Below are positions 23,101-32,871 of a stretch of DNA of 64,000 nt, piece by piece; position 1 is the first letter of the stretch, and each line of letters starts with the position of its first letter. The DNA is from Pyrocephalus nanus (lineage: Eukaryota; Chordata; Aves; Passeriformes; Tyrannidae). Under the pieces are notes generated by a model. The model was not told the origin of the DNA. It was given only the letters and a program-made list of their open reading frames with translations, and did no database searches. The translations under genes and the position numbers were made by a program. The DNA lies in NCBI GenBank assembly GCA_038380795.1, contig CM076270.1, forward strand, positions 20,662,001-20,726,000, read 5' to 3'.

Positions 23101-24821
23101 AAGGGCTAAGAAACAAAACAAAACAATCAAAAAAACACCCAACCTAAAATTATTTAAGTATTTTTAGCACTTGTCTTTTGAATCATTTAAACGTGAAAAG
23201 AAGGAGATTTTCACACAGGCAGGTTAGAGAGGTGGTTTACTGGCTGACTCAGTACCTACCTCCCACCATTTCTGGATGCCCAAAGCAGCACTTTAAAAGC
23301 TCTTCCAGTGCAGAGGAAACCCGAGAGCTTCACATGTGCCCCATCTGCACAGCTCGAAACAAGGACACTAAAAAATAGTCCCACCAAGGAACTTTTTATG
23401 GGAGAGGGAATGCAGCTCTTCTGCTACCGTTCCCAGCATCAGCTGCCCGAGGCTGCACCAACATTACTCAGGCAGCAACTCCAATACACAATTAGTTCCA
23501 AAAAGATTGCCGATCCAGGCATTGACTTTGGGCATCCATGAGTAACCAAACATCCTCTTCACCTCTTTGATCTGGTCCTTAAAAATAAGCAGGTGATGAT
23601 AGTACAGTCTCACCTATTGTTGCCTTTCCTCATGCAACAATCAGTCACTTTAACAGAATTCAATCTGATAAGTCAAGTTTTATCCTCAATTTTTCTGGTT
23701 CAATTAACTTGTAATAACCCAAACTCTCAAGGCAGCTGAAAACCAGTCAGGAATGATCTTTCATGTACACTAACACCTGATTCTTGGGAAATGAACTGTA
23801 ATTATTGAAAATGGCTCTCCAGTTGAATCCATATACTGTCAGGAGGCAAATATATATTAAGAAGTTATTTTGAAAGTGCCAGGGACATGGAACTATAAGC
23901 ATAAATTGATTTATGTGAATTTAAATGTCACTCTGTATAATATAACTCTCTTTTACTGATACATGTGTAAAAAACATCTTACCATCAGTATTTTAATAAT
24001 GCACAGATGCAGTGGCAGTTGTGACATTTGAAATTTTTAAATTATTCATATTAGTTATTTTGAAAGTAAGCATCACTCAAAAATCGCTATGCATTTATAT
24101 TTACTTTTCATGTATAATATAGAAAAAATAGTGTTTCTATTCTATGATAATAAAAAATACATGCCCTAGCCTATAAATCCCTACTTACATGTATTTTTGT
24201 TGAGGCTCCAACTTGAGAGTGGAAAAATACCAGCACCCAATTGAAGAAATGGTGTCTTCCTGTAAGACTTTGCAGCATAAATGGGCAAGAAAGACAAGGA
24301 ATGGAAAAAAAAGAAAGCCCTGTTATGAACTTTATGATTTGAGGCACTGAGGGAGTAAAAGATTTTCCCCATAACACCATAAGAAGCTTCTGACAGAAAT
24401 AAGAAACAAACCAGAGCTCTTAAAACTGCAGTCTTGAGCTCCAACCTCATGGCTAAAAATGTTTGTAAAATATTAAAGATTTCAGAGGAAACTCTGTTGC
24501 TAATATAATGATTGAGTTTATTTGACCTATCTGTCTTCTGAACTCCTGGCCACAACAAAACAGGTGGGGTGACTATGCCAATTAAAAGAGTATGCAAGTG
24601 TATTTCAGATACATCTCTTCAAATCACTTGGTTTATTTATTTTTTTTCACACTGACCTTCCTGAAGGTAACTTGGTGCTGATGTTTTATTGTTGAATGTC
24701 CTCCTGTGTGAGAGAGAACAAAACAGATTCTGGATTGATGCAAAAATAATATGCTTGAAGTCTGAATAGCACAGGAAACAAGATTGCCTCTTAGCAATTC
24801 CAAAGAGCCTTGATTCTGGAG
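20158..24821. other. Unique AT-rich non-coding stretch
   Basis: No recognised element across 4.7 kb. Open frames are short and AT-biased; A- and T-runs of 7-10 bases are frequent. A GC-richer 250-bp patch at 23220-23530 contains two overlapping frames without known similarity. Confidence 0.45.
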
Positions 24822-24843
24822 AAAAAAAAAAAAAAAAAAAAAA
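24822..24843. repeat. Poly-A tract, 22 bp
   Basis: Twenty-two consecutive adenines on the plus strand after GATTCTGGAG. There is no recognisable retroposed body upstream and no polyadenylation signal directly before it. Confidence 0.85.
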
Positions 24844-25154
24844 GAGAAGGATTTTGGAGGGTGGATGTACTCCACAGCTGTCAGTTCTGCCACACTACGG
24901 GCTAAAACATGAATAGACACATTTTTGACTAACTTACTGCAAATTAAATGCAGCTGCTAAAACATTGCCTGGCTAATCTTCAGGTATGTTACATTTGAAC
25001 CACATTGCTGAAATGCTATTCCAAATTAAGTCATGTCTTATGGCCAAAGCCATAGAGATTAGTCCATGCAAAAAAGATCACTAAAAAAGTGATGAGTTTT
25101 GCTAAAATATGAAGATAAGTAAATGGAATCAGCCAACTTCTCCTTCTTCCCTGT

Positions 25155-25170
25155 CACATACACACACACA
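25155..25170. repeat. Short CA microsatellite
   Basis: CACATA followed by five CA units. It is short and interrupted, and probably only weakly variable. Confidence 0.6.
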
Positions 25171-25464
25171 AAAATCAAAACAAAGTACAGAGAAAAACAA
25201 AAAAACTACTCTTCAGAAACTGCAATATATGTATTAAAAAAAAAAGAAAATTTTCACTGTGCAAAACTGGAACAACAAATAAGGCTCTCTAAGAGGCTTT
25301 CCCAGAACAGTATCCTCTTTTAAAAAGCATCAACTTAAAATAAAACAGGCAGGAGGATCTTTGGGTTACTCACTCATCTGCATCCTCATACTCTACTAAG
25401 CTGCAATTCACCTCTGACTGTTTTCAGTTCTCTGGAACAAAACAAAATCATTTAAGTGCCAAGG

Positions 25465-26068
25465 TCACAGAATCACAGAATCAGCCAAGTTGGAAGGGAC
25501 CTACAAGAATCAAGTCCAGCTCTTGGCCCTGACCATCCCCTAAAGAGTCACACCTGAGAGTATCATCACACCTAAGAGTGCCTGAGAGCATCATCCAAAT
25601 ACCTCTTGAACTCTGTCAGGTTTGGTGCTGTGACCACTTCCCCAGATAGCCTGTTCAGGTGCCCAACCAACCTCTGGATGAAGAACCTCTTTCTAATATC
25701 CAACCTAAACCTCCCCTGACACAACTTCAGGCCATTCCCTTGGGTTCTGTCACTGGTCACCCCTGAGAAGAGATCAGTGCCTGCCCCTCCACTTCCCCTC
25801 ATGGGGAACTTGTAACTGCAATGAGGTCTCCCCTCAGTCTCCTCCAGGCTGAACAAACCAAGTGCCCTCAGCTGCTCCTCAGATGGTTTCCCCTCAAGGT
25901 CTTTCCATGGCCTTGACCATCCTCACGTCTCTCCTTTGGACACTCTCTAATGGCTTAATATGGCCCAAAACTGCCACAACATTCCAGGTGAGGCCACCCC
26001 AGTGCAGAGCAAAGCAGGACAACCCCCTCCCTCACCTGGCTGGGGATGTTTTGCCTGATCACCTCTAG
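25465..26068 (-). mobile_element. CR1 LINE, 3' end, 5'-truncated (J-type)
   Basis: The plus strand opens with TCACAGAATCACAGAATC, the reverse-complemented CR1 tail, then CCAAGTTGGAAGGGACC, CTTGAACTCTGTCAGG, TTGGTGCTGTGACCACT, GGATGAAGAACCTCTTTC, AGGCCATTCCCTTGGG, GAGATCAGTGCCTGCCCCTCC, GAGGTCTCCCCTCAGTCTCC and GGACACTCTCTAATGGCTTAATA. These strings match the CR1-J type as I remember it, a different subfamily from the copy at 19627. About 600 bases are kept and the 5' part is missing. It is better preserved than the first copy. The 94-codon minus-strand frame at 25572-25856 lies inside it and is a relic of the element's 3' end, not a gene. Confidence 0.95.
25548..25583 (-). repeat. Local 18-bp duplication inside the CR1
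   Basis: TCACACCTGAGAGTATCA (25548-25565) is followed at once by TCACACCTAAGAGTGCC, a diverged second copy. The CR1 consensus I recall has only one CACACC...TGCCTGAGAGCAT segment here. This is most simply a small tandem duplication after insertion. Confidence 0.5.
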
Positions 26069-26735
26069 CTTTTAAACCAAGTGTCCTCTACAGACAGAAT
26101 CTAGAGCCAAGTCACAGCTGGGCAAAGTCCCTTTCCAGCTTTCTCCTGACAAATCAGCCAGTTTGCTCCTCAGGCTTCTCCTGGCTTTGGCTGTATACAT
26201 CTTGAATCCCCCTGAACAGGCTAAACCAGAGCAAAATTGTATTAGCATGAAATGGAGAGAAAAAAAATTACAGCAAGAATTAAAAGGCTGGGAGTAACCA
26301 AACTTAAAATAATCTTTTTTTGGTTTAATTACTATGCTGGTAGAATGCATTGCTGTGCATTGTTAGTACAGTGCTGAGAGTATGAAAAAAACCCCTCAAA
26401 ACTACACAATAGAAGTGTAGGAGAAGGAGGAATAGAAACCAGATGCTGAAAAAAAAAGGTACAAGTAAGAGTATAATTTTTGGCACTATACAATTATCCT
26501 CCACAGTCTCAAGTCTCACTTGCCTCACCAGGTCAGTGTAACATGATTGTCACCTATAAAAATCACAGTAATCTTGTTTTTATACATATCTCATTCCTCC
26601 AGGTTGTAGCTCTTCTTAGCCAAAATAACTTCTTTCACAGCATACCTCAACAGAGATCGACTCCTCCTACATGCATCACTACCATTCCCAGTTATTTTAT
26701 GTTCAGTTTAATTTACAGACTTGTTGGAACAGAAG

Positions 26736-26765
26736 AACACTAAAAACCAGCAGTTTTTTAGTGTT
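26736..26765. repeat. 11-bp hairpin with 8-nt loop
   Basis: AACACTAAAAA (26736-26746) is exactly complementary to TTTTTAGTGTT (26755-26765), plus a possible G-T pair outside. One stem of this size is roughly what chance gives in a window this large, so it carries little weight alone. Confidence 0.75.
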
Positions 26766-27166
26766 TGTAGCGTGTCTGGCTGACACTGTACGAATAATGT
26801 AATCTAAAAGGACCATATTTTCCCTGGCTTTTTATACAGGGGCTGAAGGGGTTTCAACTCTTATTTATGCCACTTTTTCACACCAGAATCACAGGCCTGC
26901 AAATTGCCCACATGCTTGAAGAGAGCATAAAGCACTGTACTTCAACAATAAATTAAGAAAACTAAGATTTTAAAGCCTATATGTTGACAAATATTTTAGC
27001 AGTCATTTTGAAACACTCAGTTCCTCAGCAAAGCCTCCTGTCATATAAATGAGAGGGGCTTGCAGTGGGAATGGATTTAACGCTGTCCCCTGATTTAAAT
27101 GCTTAACTAAAAGATTTCTTTGTGAAATAATTTTGGGAAATTTAAGCAGAACTCATCACAGAATTA

Positions 27167-27208
27167 GATATGCAGATATAGCATCTAGATATCCAGAAAT
27201 AGCATCCA
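27167..27208. repeat. 21-bp tandem duplication, 18 of 21 identical
   Basis: GATATGCAGATATAGCATCTA (positions 27167-27187) is followed by a copy at 27188-27208 that differs at three positions. The repeat length is a multiple of three, but the surrounding frame is not an identified gene. Confidence 0.75.
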
Positions 27209-27231
27209 TAACCACTGCAACACACAGTCCT

Positions 27232-27330
27232 GCAGAAGTGGCTGATGGGCCACACAGGTCTTGCAATGAGCGGGAAAAGAAGCAAACCTGTTTTGCTATT
27301 CAACATCAGCAAATAATTAAACCATCAGAG
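27232..27330 (+). other. Possible exon with a strong donor (weak)
   Basis: AGAG|GTAAGA at 27327-27336 is a strong 5' splice site. Upstream, CCTGCAG ends at 27231-27237 and could be a 3' splice site, though its pyrimidine tract is poor. One plus frame is open from 27133 through the donor and has a hydrophilic, Cys- and Lys-containing composition that looks more protein-like than most frames here. I recognise no family. Confidence 0.15.
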
Positions 27331-30300
27331 GTAAGAAAAGTGGGGTCTATTACTGAAAAAATAATCTATCTTAGTCTTCTCTTTTGTTCAAATGCTGGCA
27401 TAAAACAACTACAGATATTTGCCAATCAGCAGATATAATCCACCCCCATATGCCAAACGTATTTTCATGATTAACTAAAATTTCTAACACCAGCACACAT
27501 AGAATGCACACAGCACACTTTAATCAAAGCCTAATGCAGGCTGATAATGGTCCTTAATTTTTATAAGCAGTCTTAAGACATTTAATAAAACCTTTCACTT
27601 TTCTTTTAACAGTAACCACAGTTTCATGGCAGAAATTATTAAACTTTTCACAGAACCATTCGATGGACTTAACACATTAACTTCTTTTGTATGTTAACAA
27701 ACTCCAGTAGAAGAAACAATGGGATCTGACATAGCTATAACACCAGCCTTCTTCAATCTCTCCAAAAATTTCTCCTTCTCTTTCATAAAAGCAACAGATT
27801 TTGTCACTTTTTTTGCCTACCCTCCTTTTACAGATCAGCTCTAGTCCTCACACAAAATTTTGTGATTTCCAATATAAAATCTCACCTTTCATCCCTACTA
27901 TTTATATTTTTTGTCTCACATGGTCTTTTAATGAATACCTGGACTCCTTGGCTTCTTTTTTTCTCCAGTCTCTTCTGATTATACATCTCAAAAGCCTTTT
28001 GAAATGTGAACAAGTTATACAGTCAGGATGCTTTTCTCATCCAGTGCTGCATAGATTTCTTCCACATACACTAATAAATAGTGCAGCACGATTTTCCTTA
28101 GTGGAACCTGTGGTAATACATCAAGATTAAGGAAATGATTTTGAAAAATGTTCATATACATCTCAGTTCATAAAAAAAAAGGGGGAGTTTGACTGTAGTG
28201 GAGACTAAACTGGATTTAATTTCTGTATATGATGAAAAGCTCATTAAAATACAGAAATTAAAACATCCTAAACAGATGGCATTCCCAGTTACTGTCCCAC
28301 ATATGGGACATAGGTATCTGCAGATGTAAGTCGAAGTGTATCCCATTTTGTTCAGCCTTGGTTCCTCTTGCAAGATGAGAATTTATTACAGGGAAATACA
28401 TGCTCTCAGACTGACCATAATTTTAACCAATGTCATAAGCTACTGCTTCTTCTTTGGTAGAAGAAAGGAAAGTTGCTTTTGGCAGTTGCTCTTAATTCTT
28501 GCTTTATGGAGGCCCAGTATCCTAAAATGCAAAGGCTTTTCTTCTTCCTCCTTTGATTACAGGGTAAACTCTATTACATCCATATTTGCATCTTCTCCCC
28601 TAGCCTGTATCAAATGTTACAGCTTAAAACCATCTCTGACAGAGTTCTGGACTCTCAGCCTTCTAAAGTGAATTATTAGTCAACTATTCTTTTGTGGAAG
28701 AAGGAGGCATTTTGCTGTTTGACATCTGGCAGTCATTTAAAGAACTAGCAACTCCTCATTCAGAACAGTACACATATCTGATTTGCTTTCAGTATTTTCT
28801 TGGTCTAAATACCACACTAATGCTGCTTTTGGAAGAAAAAAAAAAAAATCTGTTGGGTGGAGCTCAATTCCAGCTGCTGGATTTTCACTATACCTCGTAC
28901 TACACCCGATCCTTAAGAACTACATAATGTGCAAAATCTGTTGTTTATACAGATCTGCAGCTGGCTCTGCCCCAGTTGCTTGAGAGTGATATCTAAACAT
29001 AAAATAATCTCTGTATAAACTGTGGGTTTGTAAAATATGTAAGCACTCTGTGTTTGTTCAGCCCAGGTCACTTGCTGAAAATGAAGGTTATTCCTGGGTG
29101 ATAACAATCAGATGTCAGTTCAGCGGGGAATCCGAATTCTTCCAAAGTTTAATTATGCTCAAGTGACAAGGACATGAGATGGGGACAGGTTAGGTAAAAT
29201 TTTAAAGAATACCATCAGCACATGCAAAAACTTACCCATGGTAACTGCACTTCCCTGAATTCTGTGGAAGTAAAATCAAGTAAATTAAACAACTTTTTTA
29301 AATACATACCTAATTATGAGATTGCAGCCTTTGGATCATTAGAGCCGCAATCAGGAACAATGCTTCTTTTCTGCTTCCACAGAGTGGGAATCCTGCTGTA
29401 ATCATTAACTGCTGCTGAAGGATAACACAAGGTAAAGTTAAAACATTTTTAAAAACACTTAGGCAATGAAATACATGTGACTCTTGAATGACACAACTTG
29501 TCATGTTAAGGATCCTGTCCCTGAAATGTAAGTAAAACACTACATTTCAGTTCTGGTACAACTTTAAAAAACTATTTGGGGTGTAGGAGGGTAATCTTAG
29601 GACAAAAGAAACATTAGTTGCATTAAGGTTTAAAAAAGCATCTTTTTATGTTAGAAGAGACTACCATGGACAGTTAAACAAAAGAGGACCTGAAAAAACT
29701 TACAGATATGGTCTGATTTTAATGTCTGTTTTATAGGAAAACCAACCAGGAAGATCATTAGATAATTTTTGGCAAAATTATTATTTTAGGCTTTTCAATG
29801 CTTTCAATCTAACTGTAAATATAGACCTCTTACTTCAGCTACACAAATTACCACTTACCTGAGCACATTCCCCACTGTTAATACAGTTCAGTGATCAAAA
29901 ATAGCACAGACAGTTTGGTAAAATTAATCCTTTCCTTTCTGACCCTTTCCCATAATCTTCTGCCAGCTCTAGAGACCAGGATCTCTTTTTATTTGGATGC
30001 CACCGTAAAAAATGCAGGGGCCTATTTCCTTAGGACATACCCCTTAAATGAACATGTCAACAAACAGCACCCTGCAGTGGAATAACTCCTCATGTGCTGA
30101 GCTCCAATACAAAATTTGTCCTTCCTGCCAGTTAACCTGGGACTGGTACCTTCTCCTAAAGGCTTTCCCTCTAAAACCACCACCCTGGCATGGAGCATGT
30201 CCACCTCAGCAATGAAAATGCTGGGTGACATTGGGGCAGCTAAGACTTACCAGCATGATCTTGCAGAAATTTAACATATACTCTTATATTCATTCATATA

Positions 30301-31439
30301 ACAAAAAAAGTGAGAGCCCTTGAAATTTGTCACTTTTTGAACCTTCAAAATTTCTTTCTTTTTACTAGTTGAATATTGAAAAGAGCAAGGTACAGCTGTC
30401 TTAATGGAGGCCTTCAACTTCATTTGTGCCAATCTTCTCTTCCAAATCCCATCACTTCAAGCCTCTTGGTGTCTGTCCTGAACTCAATTTCTTCGACTTA
30501 TTGCAAAATACTCCTTCTGTTCATAAGACCACTTGGAATACATATGATTTAGCCACAACCACAGAACATGTTGGGTAAGTGGCGTTAAGGTTCAGGTGTG
30601 GAGATGTGCATTTCCTGCTACAGAGCTGGAAGCAGGGTCAGGTCGTGCTCTCCACAGCAAATGTGGCTGGGGTAATGTGCTGTTAAACCACTCCAGTCTC
30701 ACTGTTCCTACGAGCTTTTAGTCACCCCTTCTCTCCTGTGATTGCACGAGGGCTCTATTAGATTCTGCAGCAAGGCAGTGCACTTGCATGTCTTTCTACA
30801 GCAATAATAAACATTATTGGTTGCCTTTTTTTCTTTCTTTTTTTTTTTCCCAAAGGGTGCTCAGGTTTGCATTTATAGGATTTGAAATGCTGCAGCCTTT
30901 GTCTAAGGATTCATGCAGGGGGTAGAAAAAGGCAATCAATAAATTGTATCAAAAGAAAAAAAAGGAGGGGAAGAATATGTCTTCACTAACCTAGGGAATT
31001 TTGAGATCAATTAGATTTTTTCTTCGTGAATAAGAGAGTTAAGATTACAGTTGAGTTCTCTCTTTGGGAATTTCTAATAATCTCAGGTGGCTGTGGTTGA
31101 TTCTGAGTTTTTAGTTCACCTTCTCAGCCAGCAGCTGGCACAATTTCAAACAACAGAAACACACAACTCTCAAATAAAAATACAAGATTGACCATGGTAA
31201 TCAACACATTGCAGATACAATTAGAGTTCAGCTCTTGGATCAGAGAGAGACATGGCATCGTGACATGGCAAACGTGCCTGTTGGGACAGCTGCTGCACCT
31301 GACAGCCTCTGCTTTGCCAGCTCGTGTCTGCCTCTTGTCCTCTACAAGGCACGATCCCAATCCCACTTGCTGCCCTTGATATTGTGATCTGTGCCTGCTG
31401 AGAGGGGGCCAGACCATCTGCACCAGTTCTGCAGGCTGC

Positions 31440-31567
31440 ATTTTCAGAAGTGCTCTGCCCTCACAATGAAGCCCTGATTTTCCAGAGAGTCTGGCACCAT
31501 CTTACTGCAGCACACCAAATTTTCAGAAGTGCTTGGCCATCAGCAGTTCCTGTTGACATGAAGCCTG
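31440..31567. repeat. Old amniote palindromic repeat, diverged (tentative)
   Basis: ATTTTCAGAAGTGCT occurs twice, at 31440-31454 and 31519-31533 (period 79). The second copy is followed by CAGCAGTTCCTGTTGACATGAAG. I recall a widespread reptile/bird repeat with ATTTTCAGAAGTGCTGAGCA and CAGCTCCCATTGACTTCAA; the order and spacing agree here. The family name is not known to me with certainty. Confidence 0.4.
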
Positions 31568-31599
31568 TCTGTGTGTTTATCTACAGCTGTTGCCTCTTT

Positions 31600-31870
31600 C
31601 GCGGGTCCTTTAAGCATCTCCTTTCCTGGTGCCTGTGTCAGCACAATGACCTATCCCATTGTCAGGCACGTCTTTAGGATGTGAGGTCACACGATAGGGG
31701 AGAAATCACGGTCCCAGCCAGCTGGTGGGGTCTGCACTGCCTTGCTGGGGCTCTGCCAGCAAATGTGGCACAGACACAGCTGCAGAGCAGCTCCATCGGC
31801 TCTTTCACGGAGTCCCGTCGCTTCGGGTGGAAGGTTCCAGGACTTTCCTCCCAGTGCTCTAAAACAAACG
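31600..31870. other. Locally CpG-richer block
   Basis: About 11 CpG dinucleotides occur in 270 bases (for example TTTCGCGGG at 31598-31606 and CCCGTCGCTTCGGG at 31814-31827), far denser than the surrounding sequence. The block is too short and too poor in CpG for a classical CpG island, and no promoter elements are evident. It may be a recent GC-rich insertion or a small regulatory element. Confidence 0.4.
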
Positions 31871-32703
31871 AGACAGATCTCTGGATAGGAGAGGAAAAAA
31901 TGCAAGGTTGAATTCCTATATGTGAATCACAGGCTTAGCATTTCACATGTGCCTGTGGGTCTGTAAACAGCAGAGACACCAGCAGTTAAACACTGACTGC
32001 CTGTAACCAGTTCCACCTTTGCTCTTTATAGGAAGACTCGATGACACTTTGAAAATGGGTGCTGACCTTGACATGAGGTTCAAAACAAATCGTCCACATT
32101 TACCTCCTCTTTGGAATTCTCCATGGAGATTTTCCTCAAGCTTGTACCGTGGATGCAGCACATAGATTTCTGAATCTCCCAGATTTCTGAATATTGCTCA
32201 GATAAAGCCATCTTTTCCAGAAATCAGTCTGGATGGAAACTGTATCTGCAGACACAGGACAAAATATTCTTGTTTTGTGAACAGTTTCCCTGTATTTGTT
32301 AGGTTGCCACCTATCTAAACAGAAGCACAAGAAAGTAAAGCCAAATTCCCTACTTCCCATAGGTAGAACGGGCATAGGCCACTCACCTAATTGTTTAGAG
32401 AAAATATTTTCCTTACAAATGTGCCCCTCATAATCTTCAGAACAACAAACCTCATTCCCTTTAAACTGCAATTAGCATTGGTGTGATACTGCAGGCATAA
32501 TGATGATATGCTTTCATGCCTTTTCAGAATGCACTATAATTTGGAAAATGCCAGGCTAACTCATGAGAAACAGAGAGATAGCATAGATCCACCCTGAAGA
32601 GTGGACTAGGAGGGGGTGGATATGCAGGTAAATCTACTGTAACTTGCCACTGCAATAACCAAGTCATGCTGGAGGACACAAAGTCTGCTGAGGGACAGAC
32701 TTT

Positions 32704-32731
32704 TAGTTTAGTATTTAGAAATACTAAACTA
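32704..32731. repeat. 28-bp near-perfect palindrome
   Basis: TAGTTTAGTATTT (32704-32716) and AAATACTAAACTA (32719-32731) are exact reverse complements around a 2-base centre (AG). Thirteen uninterrupted pairs with almost no loop favour cruciform extrusion or replication slippage. There is no recognised element here. Confidence 0.92.
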
Positions 32732-32855
32732 CAAGACACAAAAAACCCCAGATCACTGGGTCATCTCAAAAAATCCAAACCAATTTTGCCTTCTAAAAAG
32801 CTATTTAGTTGCCTTCATCTGTGCATTGTCAAAGGTTATCCTTTTATACAATGAG

Positions 32856-32871
32856 TAAAAGGATCCTTTTA
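32856..32871. repeat. 16-bp perfect palindrome
   Basis: TAAAAGGATCCTTTTA reads the same on both strands. Its left half can also pair with ATCCTTTTA at 32838-32846, so two alternative hairpins are possible. A palindrome of this length is expected about once in a window of this size. Confidence 0.85.

Larger units (their letters stand above)
26069..31439. other. Unique AT-rich non-coding stretch
   Basis: Holds a hairpin (26736-26765), a 21-bp tandem duplication (27167-27208), an A13 run (28836-28848) and a T-rich run (30826-30848) but no recognised transposon. One frame ending at a strong donor (27330) is discussed separately. No gene is supported. Confidence 0.45.

Noticed and set aside
25572..25856. 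94-codon minus-strand frame
   Set aside because: It is inside the CR1 3' end and is a remnant of that element.
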